Of a stretch of 64,000 nt of DNA, positions 46,601-55,036 are shown piece after piece; within the stretch, counting starts at the first letter, position 1; the number at the start of each line of letters is the position of its first letter. The DNA lies in NCBI GenBank assembly GCA_000381585.1, contig KB906737.1, positions 607,819 through 671,818 of the forward strand, written 5' to 3'. Origin of the DNA: Acidobacteriaceae bacterium KBS 83 (GTDB taxonomy: Bacteria > Acidobacteriota > Terriglobia > Terriglobales > Acidobacteriaceae). Below the pieces are notes generated by a model, which was not told the origin of the DNA, made no database searches, and saw only the letters and a list, made by a program, of their open reading frames with translations. Position numbers and translations under genes: made by a program.

Positions 46601-46942
46601 CGCGAGTCTGAAATCCGTTCGCTGGGCCTGATCAATGACTACGACGCGCCCCGTCTTTGTCAGCCGGCTAAAACCGGATTGCTCCACAGTAATGTCATAC
46701 GTGCCTGGGACGATGAATGTAATGGAGTAGTAGCCGTCTGCATTCGTCATGCCCGGGTAACTAACTCCCGTCGCTTTGTTCACCGCGGTCACTTTCGCAT
46801 TTGCGATAGGAGCGCCGCTCGGATCTACCACTGCCCCGACGAGTGAGGTATTGTTGGCAACCTGTGCGTATGTGATCGATGCGACGGAGAAGATTGTGGC
46901 AACGGCCAGCGTTTTAATACGGAGTGAGAAAAGACGTTTCAT
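43616..46942 (-). CDS. TonB-dependent receptor, Oar-like (receptor 2)
   Basis: The 1108-residue protein has a signal peptide (IKTLAVATIFSVASITYAQ), a carboxypeptidase-regulatory domain (residues 28-115: VGAVVDPSGAPIANAKVTAV), a plug-like domain (NSLNLDGVSIMNNL, MQSGNYSAQYGSYLG) and a barrel ending IQLAGKIVF. It would import the substrate of the catabolic cluster. The start at 46942 begins the signal peptide. The gene lies inside the cluster, between kdgK and the lactonase-like gene, which ties it to the pathway. Its ligand is not recognisable from sequence. Confidence 0.9.
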   Translation of the reverse strand: MKRLFSLRIKTLAVATIFSVASITYAQVANNTSLVGAVVDPSGAPIANAKVTAVNKATGVSYPGMTNADGYYSITFIVPGTYDITVEQSGFSRLTKTGRVVVIDQAQRTDFRLALGSTAASVTVSASSPPIATDDATLGETFNTKAVEDLPIIGHNALEVAATASNVIIGPTSNYSGVPPGEDFIGAGQREIQNSLNLDGVSIMNNLISLAPARPSSDMISEVQMQSGNYSAQYGSYLGLHINLVTKPGTNDLHGAVYDYIQNTALNASPFLNPVGTPKPIQHYNQYGFDLGGPVFLPKLYNGRNKTFFFASYEKINQVQEATQGPVSTLTPAMEAGDFSFLNGSQQLFDPLTGRPYPNNQIPASELATPAAQIAKNIEQYIAPPNLPGSTNNLNVNYPNNLFINQTLDRIDENIGSRVRIFVRYHWQNLSIEGGDPFPTDASYGPTNTRNTAIGYTHIITPNLVNDFRIGLNTVSSNNLNYFAVNNLPDAGTKLGIPGFNSDSIYNNPGIPSINFDTYHEAGNDASNWYQDDRTIDGYDQVSWTRGKHTIMAGAELRRLTIGRQATNDPRGSFTFSGAAPTDAGYTSTGYGAADFVLGLAQSSQTPVLPVKGSIGEWRDGFFVLDNWQALSRLTLNYGLRYELPTVPYSLNGYARILNPDETALIPASNATVAADFQPTPGFKFNAPNHNDWAPRLGVAYRATDRTTLRGGFGIYYNANQLNTYTLTTQNYPLSASVNYFTTAGNRLSLSNPSPGAGSGSPQAGIPGTYVGAVTMGPYLPTQTLYQWSLSFGQEFWRGSGFELQYLGSHAIHLDRDFYDNQPQPSTNKDINSRRPNQLFGTIRRIQNDEYSHYNGLTAILRQRASHGLSGMLSYTWSHDLDITDNSNGATTTMDQYDIGRDYGDSNWDIRNRFVGTATYELPNIPHAHAFVREVLGGWQANTIVTLQSGEPFNVTLGFDQANVGLPRGNVQRPNWVHKPSSHCSLHDYIRNNGYNNGGVSCIDATAFAIPELGTYGTSRRNSIHGPGFSNVNFSLFKSFDIWENLKFQFRAEAGNLFNHPSAGNPNSEIEQGFDPTNPVATSNFGSVTTTSTFYTPRSIQLAGKIVF

Positions 46943-47235
46943 ACTCGCTCTACCCTTCAGTTTTAGATAGAACCAGTCGGATTCCCCGGAAACCGTCGGC
47001 CTGATACACCGGTGCACTCGGACCAGCGATTGCATAGACGAGCTTGATAGGGGCGGCTCTGCCGCTGGCTTTTTATAACTAAGGAACAGGATGGATTGAA
47101 TAACGCCGAATGCAATCTGTCATCGGGCTTACAGACTGTTTTTATGCAGGACAAATGCCCTAGATCTATTCATCGCACGGACAAATCGTCTGCGTGACTG
47201 TCACGACATTGCTCCGTTGAAAACTTATTTGGATC

Positions 47236-48399
47236 TTATGAATGCGCGTCGATCACATGTGCCGGCAGGCTTTGCGTGACGATTGCCCGAGCTCCGTGCA
47301 TGGGAAGCGGCATTTCGAACCGATTTGGATTGTGCAATTCTTCGATCGCTATTCGGATCAGGCGATCATCAGAGACGGCCCAGAGACTGCCGCCGTCCTG
47401 AGCCAGAGTGACCACATTACCGGATACCCACGCGTCCGTTATGACGCGCAATTGGGAGCGGTCTATTTTCCATTGCTCCAAACGGCTGCCACTTGCCTGC
47501 CGACGGGATGTGAAAACGGCTGGTAAGGACGCATGCGCAACCAAGGCCGTCACCGATGTGAAGGTAGGAACCGTACTAGCAAGGTGGAAGCTCGCCTCGC
47601 TGCCTTTCTCTAACACCGCCGGCATTCGATAGAGGGATAGCGAGGCGTTCTGGGCGTTTCCGACGATGACGTATAGACCATCGTTCGTCCACACAGGAGA
47701 CGAAAGAGTGAGCCCGTACGGACTCTGTTGACGGGCCAGCACTGCGATTGCTTCAGACGAAGGCTGCAGCAAGGTCATGCAGCCCGTGCCCGGATCGGTA
47801 CCTAGCGCGTGCGGCCCACGAGGCGAAAAGACCAGACCGTGCGGAGTTGGCATCGAGACAGCACCCGGCTCTAGCGTGATCCCAGTCTCTTTCCGAGTGA
47901 TTGCCACGAGAGAGGGAATACCGTCGGGATCGAGAGCGAAGGCATTCCACGCTCCACCAGTGGATGCCGAAACCAGCAAATGCCGGCCGCACGGCGATAC
48001 GCCAATTGAGCGCGGACCAGTTGCGGAAAGGGCCATCGGCGTCTGTGCAACAAGCCGCAGCGGGCTCATACTGCGTGCGACGACGTAAGTCTCGATAACG
48101 CCACGAGGCAGAGCTTCCCACTCGCGGCAGTCGCGTGCGACATAGAGGGTTGGAAGGACCGGATGGACTGCAAAGGCGGCGAGCGAATCGGTTCGAGTGC
48201 TGCCGAGCAACGTGCAGCCATCGGATGCAAGTAAGAACGTGTGCACATATCCGCTGTGCGATGCACGTGTAGCCACGTGCAACAGAGTCTGTCGAAAGGG
48301 CGTGTGAACGGCAGAGTGGAGGAGCGCGGGGGCAGCAGCAGCGCAGGTTGCAGCTCCGGCGAGAAAGGTTCTGCGGCTCAGCGTGGATTTGTTATCCAT
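47236..48399 (-). CDS. Tat-exported lactonase-like beta-propeller
   Basis: The 387-residue product has a Tat signal (SRRTFLAGAATCAAAAPALL). The mature part carries seven propeller blades (SIGVSPCGRHLLVSAS, GLVFSPRGPHALGTDPGTG, VWTNDGLYVIVGNAQNASL), as in 6-phosphogluconolactonase-type (YbhE) proteins that hydrolyse sugar lactones. In this cluster it would open the lactone made by the BBE oxidase. GGAGGGGG five bases before the ATG at 48399 sets the start. Catalytic residues of the family are not well defined, so the activity is an inference from context. Confidence 0.8.
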   Translation of the reverse strand: MDNKSTLSRRTFLAGAATCAAAAPALLHSAVHTPFRQTLLHVATRASHSGYVHTFLLASDGCTLLGSTRTDSLAAFAVHPVLPTLYVARDCREWEALPRGVIETYVVARSMSPLRLVAQTPMALSATGPRSIGVSPCGRHLLVSASTGGAWNAFALDPDGIPSLVAITRKETGITLEPGAVSMPTPHGLVFSPRGPHALGTDPGTGCMTLLQPSSEAIAVLARQQSPYGLTLSSPVWTNDGLYVIVGNAQNASLSLYRMPAVLEKGSEASFHLASTVPTFTSVTALVAHASLPAVFTSRRQASGSRLEQWKIDRSQLRVITDAWVSGNVVTLAQDGGSLWAVSDDRLIRIAIEELHNPNRFEMPLPMHGARAIVTQSLPAHVIDAHS

Positions 48400-48422
48400 A
48401 TCCCCCTCCAATCTGTGCCGTC

Positions 48423-49949
48423 TTAGGCAGGACGGATGCTCATGGCGTGGTGAAACACATTGTTCGGATCGTAGCTTTGCTTTACCTTCTGCAGGAATTC
48501 ATATAAGCCGTCCCGCCCGTAAAAGAGCTCCGGCCAGTAGGGATACCGGAGCATATCGATGTCGGCATAGTTCATGTAGCAGCCCTCGTAGCGATCACCC
48601 CAGGGCGTTCCCTGGTGGTGCGGGCCCACATGCTCTCCCGTATAGATCGAGGTGTAGAACGCATCGAGTTCACGCAGGTGCTGCGCATCCTCAGCAGGGT
48701 CAAACCAATAACACTGCCACTGCAATTTCATGGTGGAACTGCGTTGCGCAATCGCAGTCTCCGCCGCAAGCTGCGGGCGATTCACGGCTCCGCCGTACGA
48801 ATCGATAGAGATGACAGAAGATCGGGCGGTGATGCTGTTGCCCGAATAAAAGCGATAGATCGCCCGGGCCTCAGCAGGGACGAAGCTGCGTTTCATGTAA
48901 GCGGATTTGTATTTGGCGCGTGCTCCGTTACCACCGCTGCGATCGGAGGTGGCTGCCTCCAGCCATGGAATGCGTTTGGGTTTATAGGCGGCTGATGCGG
49001 GCTGCCGCGCCGTCGGCTTTGTAGCTGCGTTTGCAAACTCCCTATGCGGCGATGAGATGAGTTCGGAATTAAATCTGTCAAACTTCGCCATGAATTCGCG
49101 CAAAACGGAGACATCATCCACTTTCCCATCCGGCTGACAGAATTGCATGTGCAAACCGAGCCAGCCGTCTTCGCGTTTGGGCCCGACGCCGAGAAGGGCA
49201 AAGAGACCCCACGTATCCGGATCACATCCACGCGTAGCCCAGTAGTCTCCGTAGGTCGTCAGGAGCGCAATGAATTGCTGCTCAGTCATGGTGTCCCATG
49301 GAAAGCGCAGACCAACTTCGACCACTTCGCGTGGAGCAACCGGCAGATCTTTGAAGCGGAAGGCCGTGATGATCCCAAAACCGGCGCCTCCCGCTCCACA
49401 GCAGGCACGAAATAAATCCGGATCGTTCTTTCGATCGACGCGACGTTCTATGACCTTGCCCGAGGCATCCACGGTCAAGATATCGATGGCCTCTAACCAG
49501 TCTGAGGAGAGCCCCTGCAGACGTGAGAGCAAGCCATATCCTCCACCTGAGATATGGCCGCCCGCGCCTACGGAGTAGCAACTACCGGCTGGCAACGTGA
49601 GTCCGTATCGCTTGTAAAGAGACTGATAGACATCGCCGAGCACGGCACCCGGCGCAATGCAGTATTCGCCGGTCCGCGGATCCAAATCCACGGTACTCAG
49701 CTGCGACAGATCGAGCAGGACACCACCTGGATTGTTCGCCGTGAAGTTTTCGTAGCAGTGGCCGCCGGAACGTACGGTAGGGCGTACTCCATCATGAACG
49801 GCAGTCTGCAGCGCTCGATGAACATCGGCCGGCGTGGTGCAAACGACGATGCGTGCAGGGCCCATCGACGCGTTTTCAGGAAACCGCAGATTGTGACCGC
49901 GCAGCAGCGCCTGATACCGCGGGTCCTGCCGAGTTACGGAGGCATCCAT
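48423..49949 (-). CDS. FAD-binding oxidase, BBE type with bicovalent flavin
   Basis: The 508-residue enzyme has a PCMH-type FAD domain (residues about 35-205) with RSGGHCYE, whose His takes the 8-alpha flavin bond, and PAGSCYSVGAGGHISGGGYG, whose Cys fits the 6-cysteinyl bond. The C-terminal BBE motif is YDPNNVFHHAMSIRP. Related oxidases oxidise C1 of sugars and chito-oligosaccharides to lactones with O2 as acceptor. No clear signal peptide is seen, so its location is uncertain. GAGGGAG before 49949 sets the start. It lies 24 bases before the lactonase-like gene. Confidence 0.9.
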   Translation of the reverse strand: MDASVTRQDPRYQALLRGHNLRFPENASMGPARIVVCTTPADVHRALQTAVHDGVRPTVRSGGHCYENFTANNPGGVLLDLSQLSTVDLDPRTGEYCIAPGAVLGDVYQSLYKRYGLTLPAGSCYSVGAGGHISGGGYGLLSRLQGLSSDWLEAIDILTVDASGKVIERRVDRKNDPDLFRACCGAGGAGFGIITAFRFKDLPVAPREVVEVGLRFPWDTMTEQQFIALLTTYGDYWATRGCDPDTWGLFALLGVGPKREDGWLGLHMQFCQPDGKVDDVSVLREFMAKFDRFNSELISSPHREFANAATKPTARQPASAAYKPKRIPWLEAATSDRSGGNGARAKYKSAYMKRSFVPAEARAIYRFYSGNSITARSSVISIDSYGGAVNRPQLAAETAIAQRSSTMKLQWQCYWFDPAEDAQHLRELDAFYTSIYTGEHVGPHHQGTPWGDRYEGCYMNYADIDMLRYPYWPELFYGRDGLYEFLQKVKQSYDPNNVFHHAMSIRPA

Positions 49950-50050
49950 AGCTCCCTCATCCCAGTGCGCGAAAGGCCTGCAGCGCGCCAACCCTCGCCA
50001 GTCGATTCCACAGCAGCGGCAACGTCACCGCCATTCACATCAGTGCTACT

Positions 50051-51505
50051 TCAGTGGGCTAGAACAGGATTGGCAGGTGGCTCTCTCTTGTTGTCGTCGC
50101 GCGTCGTCAAAGTCGTCCAATGGCCTGCGATTCTGTAATCGCTCGTCGGATGGCTATCCCATCTATCCGAACTGACCCCTTCGAGGTCATAGACTACCTT
50201 TCCTGCGCGGACAGTCAATTGGCATTCCAGGGCACGATCGCCAATCTTGCGCTCATTGTTCATATCTACAAAGCCGAATCTTCCACGTTCGACGCTGAAA
50301 GCAGCGAGATCGGCAACAGCACCGACGGAGAGGTTGCCCAGCTCCTCATGACGAATCTCGCGAGCCGGAGCAGCCGTCATCTCTTCGAAGACCTGCGGCA
50401 CGGTCTGGCCGAGCGCCAACATCTTGTCGGCGACGTTCAGCAGATCCTTCATGCCTGCATTCATGCTGGTGATATGCAGATCCGTCGAGATGGAATCCGG
50501 CTGAAAGCCTTCCTTCATAAGCGGCACTGCGACCCCCCAGTTGAAGCTGCCGCCGCCGTGGCCCACGTCGAAGTAGATACCGCGTTTGCGTCCGACGAGC
50601 ATCGCCTCGCTAGGTCCGAGGGTCTGCAGGTCCTGCTCACCGCGCAACCCGGAGTACATATGAGTATAAATATCGCCGGGCCGTAGAATTTGAGACAACA
50701 ATGTGAGCAAGGGGCGCTCCGCGCCGTTGGTGCCGAAGTCGATCATGACTGGACGATTCGCAAGATTTCCCGCGAGAACAGCCTGTTCAAACGGCTTCCA
50801 GCCACGTCCCGAATAGTGCGCGCTTTTGATCCCCACCAGTACGTTGGGGTATTTCTCGAGCATGACGGCGGTGGCACGCCCATCCATGTCGTCGTTGTTG
50901 TTTTCGTAAAGCTGGCCGCGCATGCCCGAACCGACGATGTTCAGAAAAGCCAGCACTCGCGTGTCCGAACGGTCGATGATTCGCTGCTTGAAATCCTCGA
51001 AATTTCGCCATCCGGAACTGCCTGCGTCCACAACCGTGGTCACGCCGTTCCGAAAGGTGAATCCGTCAGGATAGACGCTGTTGTCACCAGCGTAGGAGCC
51101 TTTCTCTCCTGTTCCGGCATAGGCGTGCACATGCATATCGATAAGGCCGGGGGTGAGATAGAGGCCTCGCAGGGAGATGGTCTTGATGGTATCTGGCGAT
51201 TCAAGGTGCGGTGCAACATCGACGATCTTGCCGTCCTTGATGGCTACGTCCATGACGCCATCGCGATGATTCTTGGGGTCGAGCACATGGCCGCCGGAGA
51301 GCACAAGATCATATTTGTGCTGGCTCCTGGGAAGCGAAAAAAGCGGGGGAAGCAGAGGAAATCTCGGAGGCGGCGGAACCTGTGAGAGCGGAGGAAACTG
51401 CGGCGGCTGGGCGGGGGCGGTCTGCGCAGAAGAAACGACCGTGCAGAGTGTGCTTGCGAATGCGAGCGATGCAATCCGGAGCGAGCGCCGGATAACCAAT
51501 GGCAT
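50051..51505 (-). CDS. Exported amidohydrolase/deacetylase
   Basis: The 484-residue protein has a signal peptide (IASLAFASTLCTVVSSAQ), a proline-rich spacer and an amidohydrolase barrel. The N-terminal composite domain gives DLVLSGGHVLDPKNHRDG, and the metal motif is PGLIDMHVHAYAG; further ligands are in GIKSAHYSG (Lys and His), YTHMYSGL and DLHITSMNAG. The subfamily is annotated amidohydrolase/deacetylase and is often encoded beside a SelA-like PLP enzyme and a KDPG aldolase, as here. It would remove the acetyl group from an N-acetylated sugar acid in the periplasm. AAGGA precedes the ATG at 51505. Confidence 0.87.
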   Translation of the reverse strand: MPLVIRRSLRIASLAFASTLCTVVSSAQTAPAQPPQFPPLSQVPPPPRFPLLPPLFSLPRSQHKYDLVLSGGHVLDPKNHRDGVMDVAIKDGKIVDVAPHLESPDTIKTISLRGLYLTPGLIDMHVHAYAGTGEKGSYAGDNSVYPDGFTFRNGVTTVVDAGSSGWRNFEDFKQRIIDRSDTRVLAFLNIVGSGMRGQLYENNNDDMDGRATAVMLEKYPNVLVGIKSAHYSGRGWKPFEQAVLAGNLANRPVMIDFGTNGAERPLLTLLSQILRPGDIYTHMYSGLRGEQDLQTLGPSEAMLVGRKRGIYFDVGHGGGSFNWGVAVPLMKEGFQPDSISTDLHITSMNAGMKDLLNVADKMLALGQTVPQVFEEMTAAPAREIRHEELGNLSVGAVADLAAFSVERGRFGFVDMNNERKIGDRALECQLTVRAGKVVYDLEGVSSDRWDSHPTSDYRIAGHWTTLTTRDDNKREPPANPVLAH

Positions 51506-51611
51506 GATAGGGTCCTTGATGTTTTCGATGCTGCAATGTGCACAGATTAAAGGCTGACTCAGTTCTAGAACCGGCGACACCACCGGGCATCTGCAGTTTA
51601 TCCGCATTTTT

Positions 51612-51631
51612 TCTAGGCTATTTGCCCTAGA
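51612..51631. promoter_or_regulatory. Dyad in the divergent promoter of the cluster
   Basis: TCTAGG (51612-51617) and CCTAGA (51626-51631) form a 6-bp inverted repeat with an 8-base spacer, midway between the divergent deacetylase and MFS genes. The segment TGCCCTAGA here recurs upstream of TonB receptor 2 near 47156. It is a candidate site for the cluster's LuxR-type response regulator. Confidence 0.4.
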
Positions 51632-51701
51632 GCAGCGTAGGTCTGGCGCGAAACTGAGCTTGCTCCTAGCATGTGAGAACACTCGTTGACGGAGCTTTGA
51701 A

Positions 51702-53084
51702 GTGAGCGATGCAGCCCTGCGGGCGCTCAGACAACAAGAGACAGCCTTGAATCCTCGCGGACCGTCGTGGTTTCGCGTTCGCTACCTGCTGGCCTTCTGG
51801 CTGTTCGTACTTAGCGCCGTCGCATTTCTCGACCGCACGAACATTTCCATCGCCGGGATTCAAATGAGCCGGGAGTATGGCCTCGGGAACCAGAAGCTCG
51901 GTGTCGTCTTCAGCGCATTCCTGATTGGGTATGCCATCTTCCAGGTACCAGCCGGGTGGCTGGCAATGCGGTGGGGCCCGCGGCGCTCGCTTACATTGGG
52001 TGCGATCTGGTGGGGCGTAACGACGGCCTGTACGGCCGCACTGCCATCGACGATGGCTTACGCCGTGGCTTGGCTCCTGGGGATTCGCTTCCTTCTGGGA
52101 GCCGGCGAGGCGATCGTGTATCCGGCGGCCAATCAGTGGGTAGCCCAGTGGGTGCCGTCCCGAGAACGCGGCTTCGTCAACGGATTGATCTTCGCCGGTG
52201 TAGGAGCAGGCAGCGGACTGACACCGCCGCTGCTGAGCTGGCTGATCGTGCACCACGGCTGGAGGGCAGCCTTCTGGTTCAGCGCAGTCCTCGGTGTCGC
52301 GGTCGGCATCGCATGGTGGTTCATGGCACGCGATCTGCCGGAAGAGCATCCAGCGGTCCGAGATGAAGAACTGGCTGAGAGCCGAAATGTGCCCGTCGGC
52401 CAGCTACGCCGAGTTCAGACTGGGACAAAGACGGAGGGCTTGCCCTCAAGAAGACGCATATCTGGCCTCAAGCTCTTTCAGAGGCGCGATCTGCTCGCTC
52501 TCATGCTGGGCTACTTCAGTTTCGGCTACATCGCCTGGATATTTTTCAGCTGGTTTTTCATCTATATGGCGCAGGCGCGGGGCGTGAATATGAAGACGAG
52601 CGCCATGTTTACGATGCTGCCTTTGATTTCCATGACAATCTGCTGCCTGGTGGGCGGGATGCTCAGCGATCGGATTGCGATCCGGTGGGGACTACGCGCC
52701 GGCCGCTGTGGACTCGCTGCAGTCGCGCTGGCAGCGACGGCGCTCTTCCTGGTGCTTGGCTCTCAAGCACACAACGCACAGACAGCCGTGATCATTCTCG
52801 CAGCAGGGGCCGGCGCGCTGTACCTCTCGCAGAGTTCCTTCTGGTCGGTTTCGGTGGACCTTGCAGGACGATCGTCCGGTCTGTTCTCCAGCATCGTCAA
52901 CATGGGCGGACAGATTGGCGGCGCTGTCACGGCCTCGCTCACGCCGTGGATTGCCCAACGAGCAGGCTGGACCACCTCCTTCGGCCTGGCAGCGTTCTTT
53001 GCCGTTGGCGCAGCAGTGTGTTGGCTGTTTGTCCACCCGGAGCAGCCGCTGCAGCTTGAACCCACCTCCGGTGACGGTGTTTGA
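51702..53084 (+). CDS. MFS transporter (anion:cation symporter-like)
   Basis: The 460-residue protein has about 12 membrane helices and the ACS-family phrases FLDRTNISIAG, GYAIFQVPAGWLAMRWGPR, and AANQWVAQWVPSRERG. ACS members import hexuronates, gluconate-type acids and other organic anions with protons. In the cluster it would carry the deaminated or deacetylated sugar acid into the cytoplasm, where the kinase and aldolase act. A GTG start at 51702 follows GGAG by eight bases. Four bases separate its stop from the histidine kinase start. Confidence 0.9.
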   Translation: MSDAALRALRQQETALNPRGPSWFRVRYLLAFWLFVLSAVAFLDRTNISIAGIQMSREYGLGNQKLGVVFSAFLIGYAIFQVPAGWLAMRWGPRRSLTLGAIWWGVTTACTAALPSTMAYAVAWLLGIRFLLGAGEAIVYPAANQWVAQWVPSRERGFVNGLIFAGVGAGSGLTPPLLSWLIVHHGWRAAFWFSAVLGVAVGIAWWFMARDLPEEHPAVRDEELAESRNVPVGQLRRVQTGTKTEGLPSRRRISGLKLFQRRDLLALMLGYFSFGYIAWIFFSWFFIYMAQARGVNMKTSAMFTMLPLISMTICCLVGGMLSDRIAIRWGLRAGRCGLAAVALAATALFLVLGSQAHNAQTAVIILAAGAGALYLSQSSFWSVSVDLAGRSSGLFSSIVNMGGQIGGAVTASLTPWIAQRAGWTTSFGLAAFFAVGAAVCWLFVHPEQPLQLEPTSGDGV

Positions 53085-53088
53085 CCAT

Positions 53089-54144
53089 ATGGTTCTGCTG
53101 CGACGATGGCGTTCAGGCCTCTTTCTATTTCCGACTCTGGTCCTCTTTTGTGGTCTCTGCCATGGCAGTGCAGTAGCTCAGGCGCATGAGAATGGTTCCG
53201 GTTCTCACCTTCATATGCAGCAGATTGATGTGCATTGGTTTTTCGCAGACCTTGGTGCTCTCGGGGCCGCGTGCGCGTATCCGGGATCGGCGTATTTGGG
53301 ATCAGAGATGCAGGTCTTCGCACTGCCCGAGATGGGATCGTTGCGAGTCTCGTGGGCTCGGATGTCGGCGGTCCTGCTTCTTGCCGTCCTGTTCGGGCTT
53401 CTTCTCCGTTTACGTCTGTTGCAGCGCATGCAGCATGTGAAAGGAAGCATGGGCGTTGTGCTGGAGGAGCGGAACCGCATAGCACAGGAATGCCACGACA
53501 CCTTGATGGCCGGCTTCTCTGCAATTTCCTGGCAACTGGAAGCAACGATGAATCTGTTTCGCGATAGCGAAGAAGCGCAGAGTCCGGCAGCAAAGTCGTG
53601 CGAACTGGCCCGCAGCATGGTCCTGCTTTGCCAGGCGGAGGCGCGAAGGATCATCTACGATCTGCGCGAGAGTGAAGAAGTCACCAGCTCTTTGTCAAAA
53701 GCGTTGCGGCGCATGCTGGAAGAGAACCACCACGGAGAACAATGCGGTCTTCATTTTGAGATGGAAGGTGATGAAGTCTCCTTGCCTCCAGGCTCGGTAC
53801 ATCATTTGGCACGGATCGGGCAGGAAGCGGTGCGCAATGCACTGCGACATGCCCTCGCCGAGTCGATCCAGATCCGGCTGATTTACGAAGAGGATGCACT
53901 CCGCCTTTCGATCCGCGACGACGGCCGCGGATTCCATGTGGACGAGGCTGCGGCGCGATCCGGGCATTTCGGCATCGCGGTGATGCAAGAGCGCGTGCGG
54001 AAGGTGGGAGGCTCACTCCGCCTGCATAGCGATAGCTCCGGTACCGAAGTAGAGGCGACCGTGCCCTTCGATGCAATCTATCTGACCCGCAATTCCAAGC
54101 GAAGCGTCAAGGAAGAAGAGGTAGTGCAATGGATCGGCCTGTAG
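53089..54144 (+). CDS. Sensor histidine kinase (HisKA_3 / NarX-like)
   Basis: The 351-residue protein has a signal/first helix (FLFPTLVLFCGLCHGSAVA), a short external segment of about 65 residues, a second helix (VSWARMSAVLLLAVLFGLLL) and a cytoplasmic kinase core. The phospho-acceptor is the His near residue 136 in ECHDTLMAGFSAISW. The ATP-binding domain has NALRHA, DDGRGF and GHFGIAVMQERV. The sensor region is far shorter than the propeller sensors usual for this phylum. It forms a pair with the next gene, overlapping it by 16 bases, and shares an operon with the transporter. Confidence 0.87.
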   Translation: MVLLRRWRSGLFLFPTLVLFCGLCHGSAVAQAHENGSGSHLHMQQIDVHWFFADLGALGAACAYPGSAYLGSEMQVFALPEMGSLRVSWARMSAVLLLAVLFGLLLRLRLLQRMQHVKGSMGVVLEERNRIAQECHDTLMAGFSAISWQLEATMNLFRDSEEAQSPAAKSCELARSMVLLCQAEARRIIYDLRESEEVTSSLSKALRRMLEENHHGEQCGLHFEMEGDEVSLPPGSVHHLARIGQEAVRNALRHALAESIQIRLIYEEDALRLSIRDDGRGFHVDEAAARSGHFGIAVMQERVRKVGGSLRLHSDSSGTEVEATVPFDAIYLTRNSKRSVKEEEVVQWIGL

Positions 54145-54764
54145 ACAGCATTACCGTCCTCCTGGTTGAGGACCATTTTCTGGCGCGCATCGCTCTGCGC
54201 TCCGTGCTGGCCGGCCATTCGCAGATCCGCGTCATCGGAGAAGCAGCCGACGGCGAGCAGGGGCTTTCAATGTATCGCGCATTACGTCCTGATGTCATGC
54301 TGCTGGACCTGCGGTTGCCGGGCACGAGCGGTTTCGAAGTATTGACTCGGGTACGCCGCGAGTTTGCCGATGCGCGCGTTGTCGTGTTGTCGAATTATCA
54401 GGGAAGCGAGGACGTCTATCGCGCAGTGCGCAGCGGAGCAGCGGGCTATCTGACCAAGGACGCAAGCGGACAGGAACTGATCGATGCAATCACCACCGTC
54501 CATCGGGATCTTCGATATCTTCCCCGTACGGCACTGGACAGGTTGGCAGAACGCACTTCAGTCACCGACCTTACGCCGCGCGAGACAGAGGTGCTTACTT
54601 GCATCACACAAGGACGCTCCAACAGGGAGATCGCGGAACATTTGCACATCTCCGAAAAGACGGTGCGCATCCATGTGAGCGCTGTCCTGGAAAAGATGGG
54701 AGCCCGCGACCGAACCCAGGCAACGATCTTTGCGCTGCAACGCGGACTCGTTCATCTGGAATGA
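54129..54764 (+). CDS. NarL/LuxR-family response regulator
   Basis: The 211-residue protein has a receiver domain (residues 8-125) with acidic pair ED at 14-15, the phospho-acceptor Asp 60 in MLLDLRLPG, and Lys in YLTKDA. A LuxR-type helix-turn-helix follows at about 145-205 (LTPRETEVLTCITQGRSNREIAEHLHISEKTVRIHVSAVLEK). It would activate the cluster when phosphorylated by the neighbouring kinase. GAGG precedes the ATG. The dyad at 51612 is a possible binding site. Confidence 0.92.
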   Translation: MDRPVDSITVLLVEDHFLARIALRSVLAGHSQIRVIGEAADGEQGLSMYRALRPDVMLLDLRLPGTSGFEVLTRVRREFADARVVVLSNYQGSEDVYRAVRSGAAGYLTKDASGQELIDAITTVHRDLRYLPRTALDRLAERTSVTDLTPRETEVLTCITQGRSNREIAEHLHISEKTVRIHVSAVLEKMGARDRTQATIFALQRGLVHLE

Positions 54765-54808
54765 ACTCCGATTGCACGACTCCCTCCTGTGCCTACAGTC
54801 TAGGTCGC

Positions 54809-54955
54809 ATGTACTATGCCAAATCACGCTTTCTGCCCGATGACAACATCGACTCCGTGCTTTGCAATGGGCACACTTTCATTCCTGGTGACATTGATGA
54901 CCGTGCCTCGGCCGTTATCCCGCCGACAAATCGCATTTTGAACAAAGTAGCCTGA
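54809..54955 (+). CDS. Doubtful 48-aa frame before the RraA-like gene
   Basis: An ATG after TAGG opens a 48-codon frame (start MYYAKSRFLPDDNIDSVL) with plausible codon use but no recognised domain. It lies between the response regulator and the RraA-like gene, in 270 bases that otherwise must hold the promoter of the downstream operon. It may be a small gene or chance. Confidence 0.25.
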   Translation: MYYAKSRFLPDDNIDSVLCNGHTFIPGDIDDRASAVIPPTNRILNKVA

Positions 54956-55036
54956 CGACCGCAATTCTGCGTGCACGAATTGCCTTTACGGCTTAAGCTT
55001 TTCGCAATGAGCGCCTTAGGCATCGCGAGGACACAC

